Origin: Platycnemis pennipes
Lineage: Eukaryota; Arthropoda; Insecta; Odonata; Platycnemididae
NCBI GenBank assembly: GCA_933228895.1
Contig: OW121848.1
Span: 162,084,688-162,148,687, forward strand
Length of the DNA: 64,000 bases
Direction: 5' to 3'
The notes below the pieces were generated by a model, which ran no database searches, was not told where the DNA came from, and worked only from the letters and a program-made list of their open reading frames with translations. A program made the translations under genes and the position numbers. Positions 46,601 to 59,104 of the stretch are shown here, piece after piece (position 1 is the first letter of the stretch; each line of letters opens with the position of its first letter).

Positions 46601-49205
46601 TAAACTACAGTGTGATGATTTTGCTTCTCGATTAAAGCCATGTAATGGCCCAGATATCGATATGAAAGTCACGTGCATTTTTGTGACCTCCTTTTTCCAT
46701 TTTTAGATTACGTCTCCCATGAAGGTGACATGATTTTTTCGTAGTACCCAAATTAAAGAATGAATGTGGATAACAACTTCGTTGACTGTTGAAATGATGT
46801 TAAAAAATGGCATGACTTTTAAAAGTGTTTTGCAAAAACGTTTTAGCTAGCATAAGGCAGAAAACTAGTGCAATATTGTACATGAACTCCGGAGATCAGT
46901 CAACTGTATGGGAAAAATAAACTTCTGATTAAACTATCATTTGGGCTTAATTTCAATCAAACTTGGCGTCGTTAGCGATGAGAATATTGAAAATTGTCAG
47001 ATTAATTTACAAATGGTATTGTTCTATCAAGGTAAATGAAGTGCAAAATTCTGTCCAACCACTGCTGGAAGTGAAGTTCCTGAGGATAAGTTGCCCCGGG
47101 AATCGGTAAGGAAATATTTTTAGGTTTTTTTAAAACTGGAAACTGCTTGTTTGCTAATTTATTATTTTGATCTTTCGCATACTGATTATCTTTTAAATAT
47201 TGTGTGTTTGAAATTAACACCTTTCCTCGTGCAAAAATCTATTAGAAAAATATCACACAGTTAGACGTTGCACCTTTTCATGCTCAGAGAACTTGTGGGG
47301 AAACGTTCCTCTTTAACTTTTGCATCATCCAAGTTATGTTTTCCTTACAAATGGTATTTTAAGGCTAACACGTGTGTGGTCTGGGCCGGTGATGCAGAAA
47401 CTGGAATGATCCTTTCTATGTTATTTTATAGGCCCTGGACATGCATGGAGTGAATATTGCATCGGCTATATGAGCAGATTTTTTTTACAAACAATTGATA
47501 TAAATTGGATAATATAGAAGTATTGTGTTTTCCTGAGGTTCACATAGAAACTAAGGCCTATGGAAAAAAAACATTTATATCTTAAGCCTCACATGGATTC
47601 TCTGCGCCTTAGCGGCGCTCGTGATTTTAAAAATTATTCTAAAATTTTCCATTCCCATGGATCTTTCTGAAACTTTCAGTAGTCTATTTTTTCTGCTTTC
47701 GTAGGCTGAAAATATATTTTTATGCGTATAGTGTGCATAGTATTCATTTTATTGGCATCTATTGAAAGAAGTCACGTCTTTGGATTTACGGCGCCGTTGC
47801 GGCGCCGAGTTTCCTCGTCGCAATGTCGGTGACTGCACTCTCAATACTAATTTAAAAGTTATTATGTTTCGTATGAAATGGTATTTATTAATTTATAATC
47901 ATAATATTTAAATTTTTAAACTGTATAAACAAAATAAATTGTTTAATATAGGAGAAATTATACTATGCCAATTTTGCTTCGTCTTTTATATAATAATAAT
48001 AGTTTTTGCTTGTTTACAGCATTCAATGATAAAAATTCATCTACTTTCAAGAATAAATCTTAGAAACTCATGGCTAGCCTAAGGGTGTTTTTTCCATGGC
48101 CTCCGGCATTACTTGGTACCTTCTCCACTCCGCATCCGCGTACCTGCAGTGGTGATGCTTAGCCAACATCCATTGTTCACACGTGGAGTGGCGTATTATT
48201 TTAGACAACATATTGAAAACATGACAAATGACTTGTTGTCGTAAAAGAGAAAAATAAGTATTCTTAACTAATAAGTCATGGGGAATGCTTTACTTAAGTG
48301 CTCTTTGGTTACCTAAAGATTTACTTAAGCACTTATTTGCTATTTGGAAAATATTTTTGAGAAAGTGATTCAAAAAAGCAAATATAAACGTACAAAATTG
48401 GTAATTTTAAACTTTTAAACTATTTATAAGGTACCAGATCCTATTCATTAATCATATAAATCTCCAACGGTATTATTTTACAGTCCCACAGATACAGACC
48501 CAAAGTTTCACACTATATAGTTTTGTCTTGAACCATATTTTAGTCGAAAAATTCTCAACTGCTATCTATATCAGGGAACCCTGAATGTGAAACAAATTTT
48601 GTTGATTACATTATTATACCAACTGTACATATCGTACCCATTGCACTGCAAAGGTACTCATAGTTTTACCACTACCTTTTATCATTATTAGATTTGCATA
48701 TTAAATCCGGCGATAAAAATGAATGGATTTGAAGTGAATGGGAAATTACTAGCATTGAGCATCACTATTTCAGGGGCGAAAATTATATCGACGGTGACCA
48801 CAGAAAATGGTAAATGGGAATTCCGTTTCGGAGCTAGACAATAGCCGCGAGGAAGAGAGGACTTCCCTGTATTGCCAACGAGGTCCATGGGAAAGCAGAG
48901 AGAGAGGGGTTGGGTGGGCGAAGAGAAAACAAATAGTAGAGGGCGTGGCGAGAGGGGAACGGCGTGGGTGGTTGGAGCGTGGGGAAGCGGAAGACGCGAA
49001 GGGCGAGGCGTCCCTCCACGCGAAACCCACTTTTTGTCTGTTTTGCAATGGCCTGAAACAGTCTCTGTATTCTGCATCTGCATAAAACTCCGCAAGCCAC
49101 CATTAAAGATTGTGGTAGTTGGTTATTAACACTAAATAAGCTCTATACATAATGTTTAAAAATGATTGGTAGCTATATTATAGTTGAAACATAACAACTT
49201 AAAAA
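43618..49205. other. Non-coding stretch
   Basis: No gene recognised. 44,500-45,440 holds several modest frames (45,055-45,441 minus, 128 codons; 45,038-45,289 plus) without identifiable domains. 47,791-47,808 is a GGCGCC...GGCGCC inverted repeat. 48,780-49,100 is a GC-rich patch with frames open on both strands and no motif. Confidence 0.5.
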
Positions 49206-49370
49206 TATAATGCATACATCTACATCTACATATTACCCTGCAAGCCACCATAAAGGTGTGTGGCAGGGGGTGAATTCTCACCAAACATATAATGCATACA
49301 TCTACATCTACATAATAACCTGCAAGCCACCATAAAGGTGTGCGGCAGGGGGTGTATTCTCACCAAACTT
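49206..49370 (-). repeat. Tandem duplication of LINE 3' tail, 82-bp period
   Basis: The block GCATACATCTACATCTACAT followed by CTGCAAGCCACCATAAAGG and GGCAGGGGGTG occurs twice. Copy starts are at 49,212 and 49,294, with only a few differences. The outer copy is a bare tail. Confidence 0.92.
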
Positions 49371-50085
49371 GCACTACATATCATACATTTAAAAGGATTA
49401 GTATTTATATATTAGTCTAAACTGCAATATTTAAAAAGATAAAAATAGCAAAATACGCATGTAAAAACGTGCTGTTAGTTGGGTTACCTTTAAGTCCTTA
49501 CACCTACATGCAACTACCTATGGTATGGTTTCAATCACTCGTATTGGACATATTTACCACTATTCATATCCCTAATTGTACGAGGGAAAAAGGACATTTT
49601 GAATCTGTCTGTTCGGCAATCAATTTCTCTAATTTTGTGATTATGGTCCAGTCTACCATAGTAAGTTGGGGTCCGCAAAATATTTTTAACATCATCACTG
49701 AAAATATGGTCTTGGAATTAGTTTAAGGGATTAAGTCTTAATTTCAACCTGCGATCTGACAATTATTCCCAATTTAATTCATTTAATAGACTGTTTACGC
49801 TAATAAGATTATCATACCGTCCCTTTACAAATCTTGCCGATCTTCGCTGCATGCGTTCAAGTTCGTTATTTAGACCGATTTCATAGGGATCCCAGACACT
49901 GGCAGCATATTCCAAATGAGGTCTAACAAGGGAAGGGTAGCTGATTTCTCGTACATGATCGTCTCATTTACCCAGTACTCTTCTGACGAATCCCAGTTTA
50001 CGATTCGCTCGACCCACACATTTCATGTACGTGTTTACCCCAGAAAAGATCATGTGTCAGTCTTATTCCAAGATATTTAATTGAT
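49206..50085 (-). mobile_element. 5'-truncated LINE copy (subfamily B) with doubled tail
   Basis: Minus-strand copy reaching the region equivalent to IKYLGIRLTHDLFWGKH, upstream of LGFIRRVLGK. Motifs such as LVRPHLEYAASVWDP and ERMQRRSARFVKGRYD can be read with frameshifts at about 49,820-49,960. Its 3' end is duplicated in tandem (see 49,206-49,370). Confidence 0.88.
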
Positions 50086-51235
50086 TTATACGGGGCACAC
50101 ATTTATATTTCATCCAAAATGCAAGAAATTGAAATGGTGTAAAACAAAATTAATTCCAAGGTGCAGAGTTTTTGTACGGAGTCCTTAATTTATACACAAA
50201 GCGTGGGAGAATATAACCATACGCCACACTCTAAATGAATTCAAAACTGCTAATTCAGTTTAAACGAAAAATGCACATACTTTACGTAAATATTTTAATA
50301 CTCAATGCAGCTGAAAGGAAATCTAAAGGTCCTGTGTAGGTCACCGTATGAGTTTAGAACGGTCTTTTGAGTAGTGAGATTCAAAGCCTAAGAATTGGGC
50401 CAGAATTTCCTTGAGGATTAAAATGTTTTCCAACTTCCGTAGTAATTACGATTCCTCGGCCAGAAAATTTACCAGACGGGAATTTCTCGGAGAATCTGAG
50501 ATCCTTTATATTTCCTTCGATTACTTTATCAGAGACGCCTATATCCAAATGACTACCTAGTACTTCATCATTGAGCTGTGCGAGCTCTGCAAAACTTCGA
50601 CCGTCTGAGGAGACACGATTTAATTAAATGACCTCTCTTACATTCTGGGCTGAAATTGGATCGAATTCCATATTCCCTTAATGTAACCCACATAGTTCCC
50701 ACTATCACGTTCCACTGTAATTGTAGGTATCTTTTGAGGAATTATTTCTTCTCATTAATAAAACTGCTCCGTAACCTATTCTGATGAAAATAATATCCTT
50801 TCTCATTCTCTCTATAGCGCATAAACACAGACTTAGAAATTACAAGGTCGATGCATAAAAATTTGCGTCTTATTTAATGCGTACTTACTTAGTTAATAGA
50901 TTGCAAATGTTTTGCGTCAGTGATTATTTCACATTCATATCCCGGCAGAGAAGCTGATTTTATCATCCACTTGCTTACGGACAAAAACCAACTTTTACAA
51001 CGACCAGTTTCTACTCGATAATATTTCACCTCTAACAGAGCATATACATTTGCTAAATGCGAAAATCAATCAGTAGAATAGAACGATGCCGTATCACTCG
51101 ATGGGTATATGAGCACGCATTTAGCACCAAGTTGTGATCCAATCTCTATTCCCGCCGTGGAGAATGCAAATATGTGGGCTGGGAATAAACCTTTCAGCTC
51201 CGCAAATGCGATCCGTTTGGTATTAATTAGTCGTT
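50086..51235. other. AT-rich non-coding stretch
   Basis: No recognisable feature; frames are short. Confidence 0.5.
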
Positions 51236-51720
51236 TGAAAGGAAGTGGGCAGGTTGCTAAAAGGGGTGGAGGAGGGTTGCGTGATGCTTTAAGTGGCTGA
51301 ATGGTGGCGAGGATTGGTGGTTGGGGGGATTTTGGTTGGGGTCGGGGGTTGTGGGGGTTATGAGGGTGGTTTACGGGGGAAGGGTGACGTGCGAATGTGG
51401 GGGGTGGGCTTTGGTTGCGGCCGATGGTCGGTTAAATTGGGTTTTGGTAATTGCTGCTGGGTTTTGAAGAGGATTCGGAGGCGGTGGCGTCACTTCAGCG
51501 CCGTCCATTTGCACGGGGGGAGAGTGAAACAGGTGGCGGGGATCCCTCAGGTATCTCGGAAATTTCCCCGAGTTGATTATATCGACGGCGTGCCTTTTGT
51601 GCATTGGGGCGGAAGAGGCTTGATCGGCATTACTTGAGCGTGAAGATGCGGATGAGGGCGGTTATTAATAGTTTCTCTTCGAGGGGGGGAGGGGGCAAAG
51701 GCTCGTCGCGGAGCAACCGG
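51236..51720 (+). other. G-rich island with possible G-quadruplexes
   Basis: The plus strand carries repeated runs of three or more G between about 51,240 and 51,420, for example GGTTGGGGGG, GGTTGGGGTCGGGGG and TGGGGGTT. Frames open on both strands are Gly/Trp- or Pro/His-rich low complexity and not recognised. Could be a regulatory CpG-rich element. Confidence 0.4.
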
Positions 51721-51858
51721 TCCAAAGGGAGAATTTGATAGGTTTCAACGGAATACCCGAATTCGCGCATCCGCATTCATCTGTTGTTCATCACAATTGT
51801 GCCCGAGGCAAGGAAATCATGTCAGGTAAGTGATAAGAAATCATCACGATCTAATGAA

Positions 51859-52269
51859 ATCTGCATCTACATCTACACGATACCCTGCAAGCCAACGTGA
51901 TGGTGTGTGGCAGGGGGTGAAGATCACCAAACATGCACTATAGACATGCAAACATGCTACTATAGGGTGTCGTGCAACTGGATTGTTAGTATTTAAGGGG
52001 TTAATACATGCGTCATTCACTACAGACTACTCGAAAATATTTCCCCTACTTATCCCTTTGCTATGCTGCCTATTGTGTTCTCTTATATTACGGGGGAAAA
52101 ATGCCATTTTGAATCTATCGGTACGACAATCTAGCCCTCTAATCTTATTTATCTGGTTGAATCTAGCATAATACGCTGGTGTTTTTAATATGTGCCTAAC
52201 ATGTTAAGTGAAGCTATCCAATTGAAATTTCTCTAATAGATTTAATCTGTACGTTAACCTACGCTCTGA
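51859..52269 (-). mobile_element. 5'-truncated LINE copy (subfamily A)
   Basis: Tail block CTGCATCTACATCTACACGA then TACCCTGCAAGCC, followed by the subfamily A 3' UTR and the end of ORF2, up to the position equivalent to SERRLKFRFNL. Truncated at about 52,269. Confidence 0.9.
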
Positions 52270-52329
52270 ATCCACGAACAATAACACAATAAAAACTAGT
52301 GAATTCCACAATATCTGGCGGTGAATGGT

Positions 52330-52390
52330 GGAACAGGAACCGCACATCCTCGCGGTGACTCGCAGTGTATTACGGAGATGTAGAGGAACA
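52330..52390 (+). mobile_element. Degenerate LINE tail fragment
   Basis: Plus-oriented: GCACATCCTCGCGGTGACTC, GCAGTGTATTACGGAGATG, TAGAGG. Matches the tail block with several substitutions. Confidence 0.5.
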
Positions 52391-52586
52391 GTTCTTGTTG
52401 AAGTAGAGGATCATGACTGCCTACTGGTTTATTTTAATTACTTAACAACCAAACGTGTTGCAACACGCCTTGGCGTCGTACCGGTTTCAAAACGCTATGC
52501 TATCATTCTTAATGTCATATACCATAGTAAGATACCATGTATCTATATCATAGTTATGCCATAGATGCTGTGAACCATAGTGTGTT

Positions 52587-52752
52587 CATCTACATCTACA
52601 TCCGCGCGACACCCTGAAAGTCACCGCAAGGGTGTGTGGCAGGGGGTGAAGATCACCAAGCATGCCCTATTCACATGCAAACAAGCTACTACATGGAAAC
52701 ATGCTGCATAATAGGGTCTCATGCAACTAGATAGTTACTACCTACAGTGTTG
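52587..52752 (-). mobile_element. LINE 3' end fragment (subfamily A)
   Basis: Tail block (TCTACATCTACATCCGCGCG, then ACCCTGAAAGTCACCGC) plus about 90 bp of 3' UTR including GGGTCTCATGCAACTAGAT. It has a small internal insertion and no ORF2. Confidence 0.85.
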
Positions 52753-54335
52753 AACCGCATGTAGTTGTTAAGTTGTTGAAACAAAGCAGTGGGAAACATA
52801 CGAATCCCCTTTTTGTCACGATATTCTAAGGTAGATATTTTTAAATACAGAGAACTATAGGGAACAAGTACCATTAGAAGAATTCCTAATGCAATGAGAG
52901 TTCAATGAAGTTAAACGAGTATTTACTTAAGTGAATATTACCCGGGTGAAGCATGGTTACTCCTCTCTAGTATTAGCGATCGAAGTATCAGTGGACCAAG
53001 TTGTGTTAGTGGTTGAAATGTAGAAAAAATCAATTACAATATTTACTTAAAATTATACGAAAAATTTGGGCCATTAAAGAAAATGTAGTATTACGCAGTA
53101 GAGAGCAAATGAAATTGATTCAATATGGCAAAGATAAGCCTGCAAACCTGATTAAAGCTGGAAAATTTAATCTCAAACACACTATAGCAATGTTAGAGAA
53201 AATATAACAATAAACTTGAATAAATTTATACAATAAACTGATATCAAATATTATCCAATGTTATCATTAAATAAATCATTGCAGCCACAGAAGACAAGTG
53301 AGTGAGAATCAAAAGAAAGAAAACGAAGAGATTAATAAAACATGCATATTATTCGTTGGGGATGCGTACTCATTCCTAAAATAGCGATCACAAAGTTAAA
53401 GGAATATAAGGGTGTTAATGTACGAACGAGAACATGAAATCAAAAAGGTCACTAAAAGAGAACTACGACAATGTGTATTCTTTCTTTACCTCGCATTGCA
53501 CATCAAATATTAAAATTTAAAACTACTTTCAAGCTCTTATATTGGCCAAAGTGAAGCTGAAAAGGCAAATGCTGCCATCAGCCAGGGTTGTTTCATGAAT
53601 TAATCAGAAATGCGTCTTCCCCCTCGCCCTCCTCTCCGAACCCTAAAATGGGCAATGGGCCTTCGTTTCTTGTCATCACCATCAATCAGTCTAGAACGAC
53701 AATTTAAGGAAAACTTAGCCATTTGAAAGAACTGTGCTTACCTGACTACACTTCTCCTAATAAAAGTAGTGTTTCCTTTGAAACGTCTATCCACTCAAAA
53801 AATCAACGTTCTGAATGCTTCAACCAAGTAGCCGTTGCAAAAATTCCGTCAATCTCCATAGTGGTTCAGAAGAAAGTCATTATTTCTAAAGTATATTTGT
53901 AGTTTCTTTAATTTCCGATTTCGGTGGAAATACAGAGCAAGAGCCCACGCATTAGGTGGAATTTGATCTAGAGAGCAAACTTAAAGAGATGGACGACCGG
54001 GCGGAGAGATTTTAATATGTCTATTCCAGCGAAGAAAATGAATGGCAATGAGCAGCATAGTTATCAGATAGGAGAAGTAATGCCGGTAGATAATTATGTA
54101 GGGTATCTGAATAATGTTCACACTCATTAGTTTAAGATGGGTATGAATCCTTAAACTAGTAACACTTTTCTTTCTGGCACAATTAATGGGTAGCGCCTTT
54201 TCACTTAGTAGAATAGGAATATTGAGGGATACTTATTTTTTTCGTAAGAATATTTTTTTAGGTTTTCAATATAATCGGCGTCTCCAGGTAAGAACAAAAT
54301 GGTAAATAATAGCGAGCTTAATTTGTCAAGGGAAA
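52753..54335. other. AT-rich non-coding stretch
   Basis: No recognised feature. Confidence 0.5.
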
Positions 54336-54339
54336 TCAA

Positions 54340-56171
54340 GGCAAAAGACCTTGATCGAGTTCTCCATGCGTTATAAAAAGGATGCCAGTCTACGAAATAC
54401 TCAACTTATATTTCGCTCTAGGCAGTTGTCCATTACTTACACGATAAGAAAAAGCAACATTAAGGCTTTATTAGCAAAAAATATGCCCGAAAAAGCTCTA
54501 AATACAGTTACAGACACTGATATCAATTATCATAAAATGGCTTCGAAAAGCAAAGAAGAGGGTATACTTATTGGATGGATCAAATCGTGACGGTATGAAA
54601 TAGGAGTTAAGGGAATCATTCAAGATCTTTATCGAACCAAGCAAAGGATTAGATACAGAAGATTCACGGAAAGCATTTTTTGGGGTCACCCGTAAAGCAG
54701 TTAACAAATACTACTTGATTAAAATTGTGAGATATATCAAAACAAACGTTATCAAATTTCAAAATATTTACATTTTTCAAATTATACCACATCCGTAAAC
54801 TTTCAGTCATTAAATGCCGAAAATTAGAATGTCAAGTTGCGGAATAGAGCACCAGTTAAAAGCAACAGTAAAAACAAATCGCCAGGTCCCAATTAAATTC
54901 ATTTCAAAGTGTAGAGAACATTGGCACCATAAATAGCCTCCAGTCTAGGAATAATATTAAATAAAACACTTAAAAATCACAGTACCCAAAAATTGGAAAG
55001 TAGCTAGCAAAAAATCTATTTTTTAAAGCGGTTATGAGGAATAACTGGGTAACTACATACCCATTCCACTCACATCAATATCATGAGGGGTATTTGGATA
55101 CAAAGTTTTCATCTCAACAATGAGGCATTTAGAAAGTCAGTAATTACTAAAAATGGATTCCGGATAAGCATACCTTGCAAGAAACAATTAGCATTATTTG
55201 CACACGATATTTTATTATACGGCGAAAACAGTACCTGCTGAAGTTGAGGCGATATTCTTAGGCTTCCAAAACACATTCGATGCAATTCTTCATGGGAAAT
55301 CAATGTTGAATTTTGAGAGATTTGGTAGTAGAAAATATGTTGGATTGAGATAGTAAATATACAAAATAGTAAAACACGAGGTCCGTACAGATCCATATCT
55401 AAATCTACGTAATACTCTGCGGGCTATCGCGAGGGCGCATTGTAGTGAACGAAGATCACCAAGCAACCAAAGAAAACCAAACTTATAAGTAAGAATCAAA
55501 ATGTTGTTTATCCATGGCCTGTTGTTCCAGTCTTGTTATCCGAGTTACCTTATGTGCACGGTATCGTGCCCGACACAATCACAGTCACATCGAGAGTTCT
55601 CTAGTGCATTGAGTGCCATAGGTGGCCTTATATTTCTTTAATGCGCCATCGATATAGGTACCGCAGTGAGTGATAAGCTCAGAATTGTTGCAGACAATGT
55701 GGTAGTGAACAAAGGTATAACGAATGAAGATAGGGAATCATTAGCAGGGATATAGATGAAAATCAAGAGTGATGCGAAAAATGGCAGAACTAAGCCTAGA
55801 AAAGTCTGTAGCTATTAAGTTTTGGGAGAGGAATAATTCGTTAGAACGATCACATACTACATAAAAGGATATGATAGTTGTATAAGTAAAACAACAGTTG
55901 GAAGCGTTGAATCCATGAGGCACTTAGGTGTTACAATTGCCAAAGTCTTATCTTGGGGAAGATACATCCGGGAAATATGCGGTCAAGCCAAGACAAAGCC
56001 AAAATTCATTAAAAGAGTAATTGGGAAATGTGACGAGAAGACAAATGAGTGATTTTACTTTCCACCTGTTATATCACACCTTGAGTATGCAGGCAGTGTA
56101 TCGTATCCAAATGAATTAGGTTTGATCTCCGAACCAGACGGTGTGCAGCGTGGAGTAACTAGGTTTGTTAA
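54340..56171 (+). pseudogene. Old LINE copy (subfamily A), endonuclease end to ORF2 C-terminus
   Basis: A decayed plus-strand copy. At 54,480-54,540 it reads MPEKALNTVTDTD, matching IPERVLNTVTDTG. Near 54,540-54,620 are relics of YLFG and DGMK; at 54,830-54,900 relics of GIEQQLKS and APGPD; at 55,150-55,260 of GFRK, ETQLALF and AIFL; at 55,560-55,700 of DTIEVTSGVP and LFADDAVV; at 55,920-56,000 of LGVTI, LSWGR and GRAK; at 56,140-56,171 of VQRRAARFVK. Many stops and frameshifts. Interrupted by a LINE tail at 55,389-55,470 and ended by another at 56,174. Confidence 0.85.
55389..55470 (-). mobile_element. LINE tail fragment nested in an old LINE copy
   Basis: Minus-oriented tail: ATATCTAAATCTACGTAATA, CTCTGCGGGCTATCGCGAGG, then GATCACCAAGCA. 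It sits inside the RT portion of the plus-strand relic, between the LDFKKAFD and the GVPQG equivalents. Confidence 0.7.
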
Positions 56172-56173
56172 AA

Positions 56174-56217
56174 TATCTACATCTACATCTACACGATACC
56201 CTGCAAGCCACCGGGAG
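56174..56217 (-). mobile_element. LINE tail fragment (44 bp)
   Basis: Reverse tail only (ATCTACATCTACATCTACAC, then GATACCCTGCAAGCCACC). It abuts the old plus-strand LINE relic on its left and the repeated 120-bp segment on its right. Confidence 0.8.
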
Positions 56218-56341
56218 AGTGGATACTTTTAATCATAAAAAAATTAAATTATTGCGGCTTGATACCGAAGTAAAAACATCAGCAATAAATGGAGTATCCA
56301 CATCTTTCTCTGATAGATTTTTTATCTGATGCGCACACATC
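56218..56341. repeat. 120-bp segment repeated at 13,398-13,518
   Basis: Near-identical to the 13.4-kb segment (GGATACTTTTAATCAT through TTATCTGATGCGCACACATC). In both places it immediately precedes a minus-strand LINE tail. Confidence 0.85.
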
Positions 56342-57001
56342 AGATCTACATCCACACGATACCCTGCAAGCCACCGTGAGGGTGTGTGGCAGGGGGTGAG
56401 GATCACCAAGCATGCACTACTGACATGCAAACAAGCCACTATAGGGTCTCATGCAACTAGATTATTAGTATATAGTATTTAAGGGATTAGTACATGCATC
56501 ATCCACTACAGATTACTCTAAAATATTTCTCCTATCTATCCCTTTGCTATACTGCCTATTCTGTTCTCTTAAAGTACGGGGGAAAATGCCATTTTGAATC
56601 TATCAGTACGACAATCTATCTCTCTAATCTTAATTATCTGGTCGAATCTAGCATAATACGCTGGTGTTTTTAATATGTGTCTAACATCTTCAGAAAAAAT
56701 ATCCGATTGAAATGTCTCTAATAGATTTAATCTGTACTTTAACCTACGCTCTGATAATGATTCCCGCCCTGATTCTTTTAAATTCTGAATTGCTACTCAA
56801 CCTATCGTAACACCTTTTGACGAACCTAGCTGCTCTACACTGCACAGTATCTAGTTCTCTGATCAACCCTAATTCATTAGGATCCCATGTACAATGGCTG
56901 CATACTCAACTAACCAGTGAAAAGTAACATCGCCCTTTTGTCTTCTCATCACAATTCCCAAGTACTCTTTTTGTAAATCCTAGCTTTCTCTTCGCTTGGC
57001 C
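56342..57001 (-). mobile_element. 5'-truncated LINE copy (subfamily A)
   Basis: Tail block ATCTACATCCACACGATACC onward, full 3' UTR and ORF2 C-terminus, ending at the GQAKRKLGF equivalent near 57,001. Its truncation point is within a few bases of that of the copy at 13,519-14,194, and both share the same 3' flank. Confidence 0.92.
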
Positions 57002-57497
57002 TCAAAGGGAGCAAAATATGTCATGTTAAGTTTATCACTGCATCAAAATTATAGGAAAAATTAACTTTGGAATCATGATCGGATTGTAGGATGAAATATG
57101 CCGATAAAATCTCTCCTGCAGAAATTTTTAAAGGGTAGGTGCACTGAAGATGTTTCGAGTCTATTAAAAATACTAATGCACTACGGCACGTTTATAGATA
57201 GTTAAAATTAACGAGAATGATAGCAGGATTGAGAGGTTGAAGAATTCATATTTTCCCTGTATAATTAGGGATGGTAATAGATTACAGCGAAGGCTTTTGG
57301 GGAAATTAGAATACGTATGTAGATTTTGGCATAGAAATTCGAATTTATTGCTTTTTTTAATACGTGTGTATGTATTAAGACTACTTACGTATGCACATTA
57401 GAAAACGTAAGCTCATAAGTTTATATATTTATGGAATGCCTGCCTAATTGAAGCTATAATAAAATTTTGTGCTAAAAATTTAGCGTTATTTAGGGTA

Positions 57498-58946
57498 GGG
57501 GCTATTTCGAAAAAAATAGTAAAAACACTCGCTGGAGAAATCCGGTACTGCTGCAAGTGTTTCAATCAACGTTGGTCGTAAGAGTGATTCCTTAGTGAGT
57601 GGTAGCCGAATCGCGCAGCAGATAACAGCGGTATTAGCAGTGAGGTTTTCCTCTGAAACAGTTAAGGTAGTTGCAAAAATCAATTCTAAGATGTGCATGT
57701 AACTTTTTTCCCTGCTGAAATAAGGTGCGGCTTCCTCAGCTTAGAGCATACCCATTACTTATATTTCTTTAACATATCCTGAGTGTACCTAAACTGACCT
57801 GGGATAAACTTAAGTATCTACTGCAATCTACTTTTCATTGATAAATTAAAGAATAAATAAATGACTCTCGGGGTTATTTCGATCACTTTTTGCGGGGCTT
57901 TTCTGATCACCCTAGGGGCTATTTCGATCTTAGTTTGGGTCATTATTCCAGAACATTTAGTTATTATAACATAATTCCTGATCTATCTAGAGTTCATTCT
58001 ATTTTAAAAATGGTTCAAAACTACAAAGGAAGGATAAATATAGCAAATGTAACGAAGAAGCATGGAAAAGGACAAAACTAGTGTCAGTGAGGGGTTGCTT
58101 AGCTCCACATGGGGCAAGAATAAAGCAAAGTAAGGACAATAAACGAGGAAAACCTTTCCACAAGAAAATGAGAATGAGATGATATGACGACCAAAACTTG
58201 TTTAAAACATAGATATAACGGGATTCCCCCTCAACTAAAGCCGTCAAAACCTGTCGGTGAGAAAGGTACAGAGGAGTTAGTCGCATTAATAAATGTAGAG
58301 AGAGGAGAAAATGTTTCTGTGGTCCTTTTTTGTAGTGCCAGTGGGGCTTATATTCCTCCGATGGTGATCATAAAATGTGTTCGATAGAGATCCGAATACG
58401 CAGAGAGCATGCCACAATGTACGATTGACACAATGTCGGAGACAGATTGCACAAACAAATAACTTTCCTTGACTTGGCTGCAACATTTTCAGCGGCACCG
58501 CCCGGCGCCCGCGCGGTAAATGTATTTTGATACTTGGACTTGAAAAATTATGCCTAGACAACACCTTTTTGTGTTAATTTACTCTCAATTGTTTTCACCT
58601 TAAACCGAATAATAAAGGCATGTTATTATATATTGCTATATATTCAAAAACTAAAATGAACAGAATAACCCCTTGAGTAATCAGAATAGCCCCGTTATTT
58701 TTGACATTTCGATATATTTTGTGACGTCACTTAACTTACTCTAGGTTAGGTAAGTGACGGGTCAAGTTTCATTAGGTTTTTCATTAGGATCAAGTTTCAA
58801 GTCGAGGTTCATTAACTTTACAAAATTTGTACTCGCCGTACTCTCTTGAGCACTGGCTAAATTAAAAGAAGGTGCAAACGAACAGTTCTCCACATAGTTC
58901 AAACTCTGGCTATGACGCTCTGCTGTTAAAATGATCGAAATAGCCC
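57498..58946 (+). mobile_element. pogo/Tigger-like (Tc1-mariner superfamily) transposon relic
   Basis: Ends are inverted: GGGGCTATTTCGA at 57,498-57,510 and TCGAAATAGCCC ending at 58,946. Related motifs recur inside in matching orientations: left half at 57,870-57,882 and 57,915-57,930, right half as AGAATAACCCC (58,662) and AGAATAGCCCC (58,683). A transposase relic lies between (57,998-58,390). A TA dinucleotide precedes the left end, as expected for this superfamily, but the right flank does not give a clean TA. Confidence 0.7.
57998..58390 (+). pseudogene. pogo-like transposase, internally deleted
   Basis: The N-terminus reads MVQNYK followed, after a frameshift, by CNEEAWKRTK. This resembles the MVRxYKRK...WSEEAM start of pogo/CENP-B-type helix-turn-helix transposases. 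After a gap that has lost the middle of the protein, 58,184-58,387 reads LKPSKPVGEKGTEELVALIN, then ERGENVSVVLFCSASGAYIP followed by PMVIIK. This matches the DDE_1 domain around the ...KGxxxVxxxxSxERGxxVTVxxAxSAxGxYIPPMxIF box. Cut off by a stop at 58,387. It cannot be functional. Confidence 0.75.
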
Positions 58947-59104
58947 ATGGTCTACACTACAGGCAACATTTCACATGTCTCGTGGCTGCTTGCTTAATAG
59001 TTACACATACTCATGTTTCAAAGTAGTAGTGCTAAACGGGGTAGTTCTTATTGCATATCTGCACGGTAATAAATATTCTCTCTGAAAGTCAATTCATACC
59101 TGGT

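Noticed and set aside
49206..49370. CRISPR-like repeat array
   Set aside because: Only two copies, eukaryotic context, and each copy is a LINE 3' tail.
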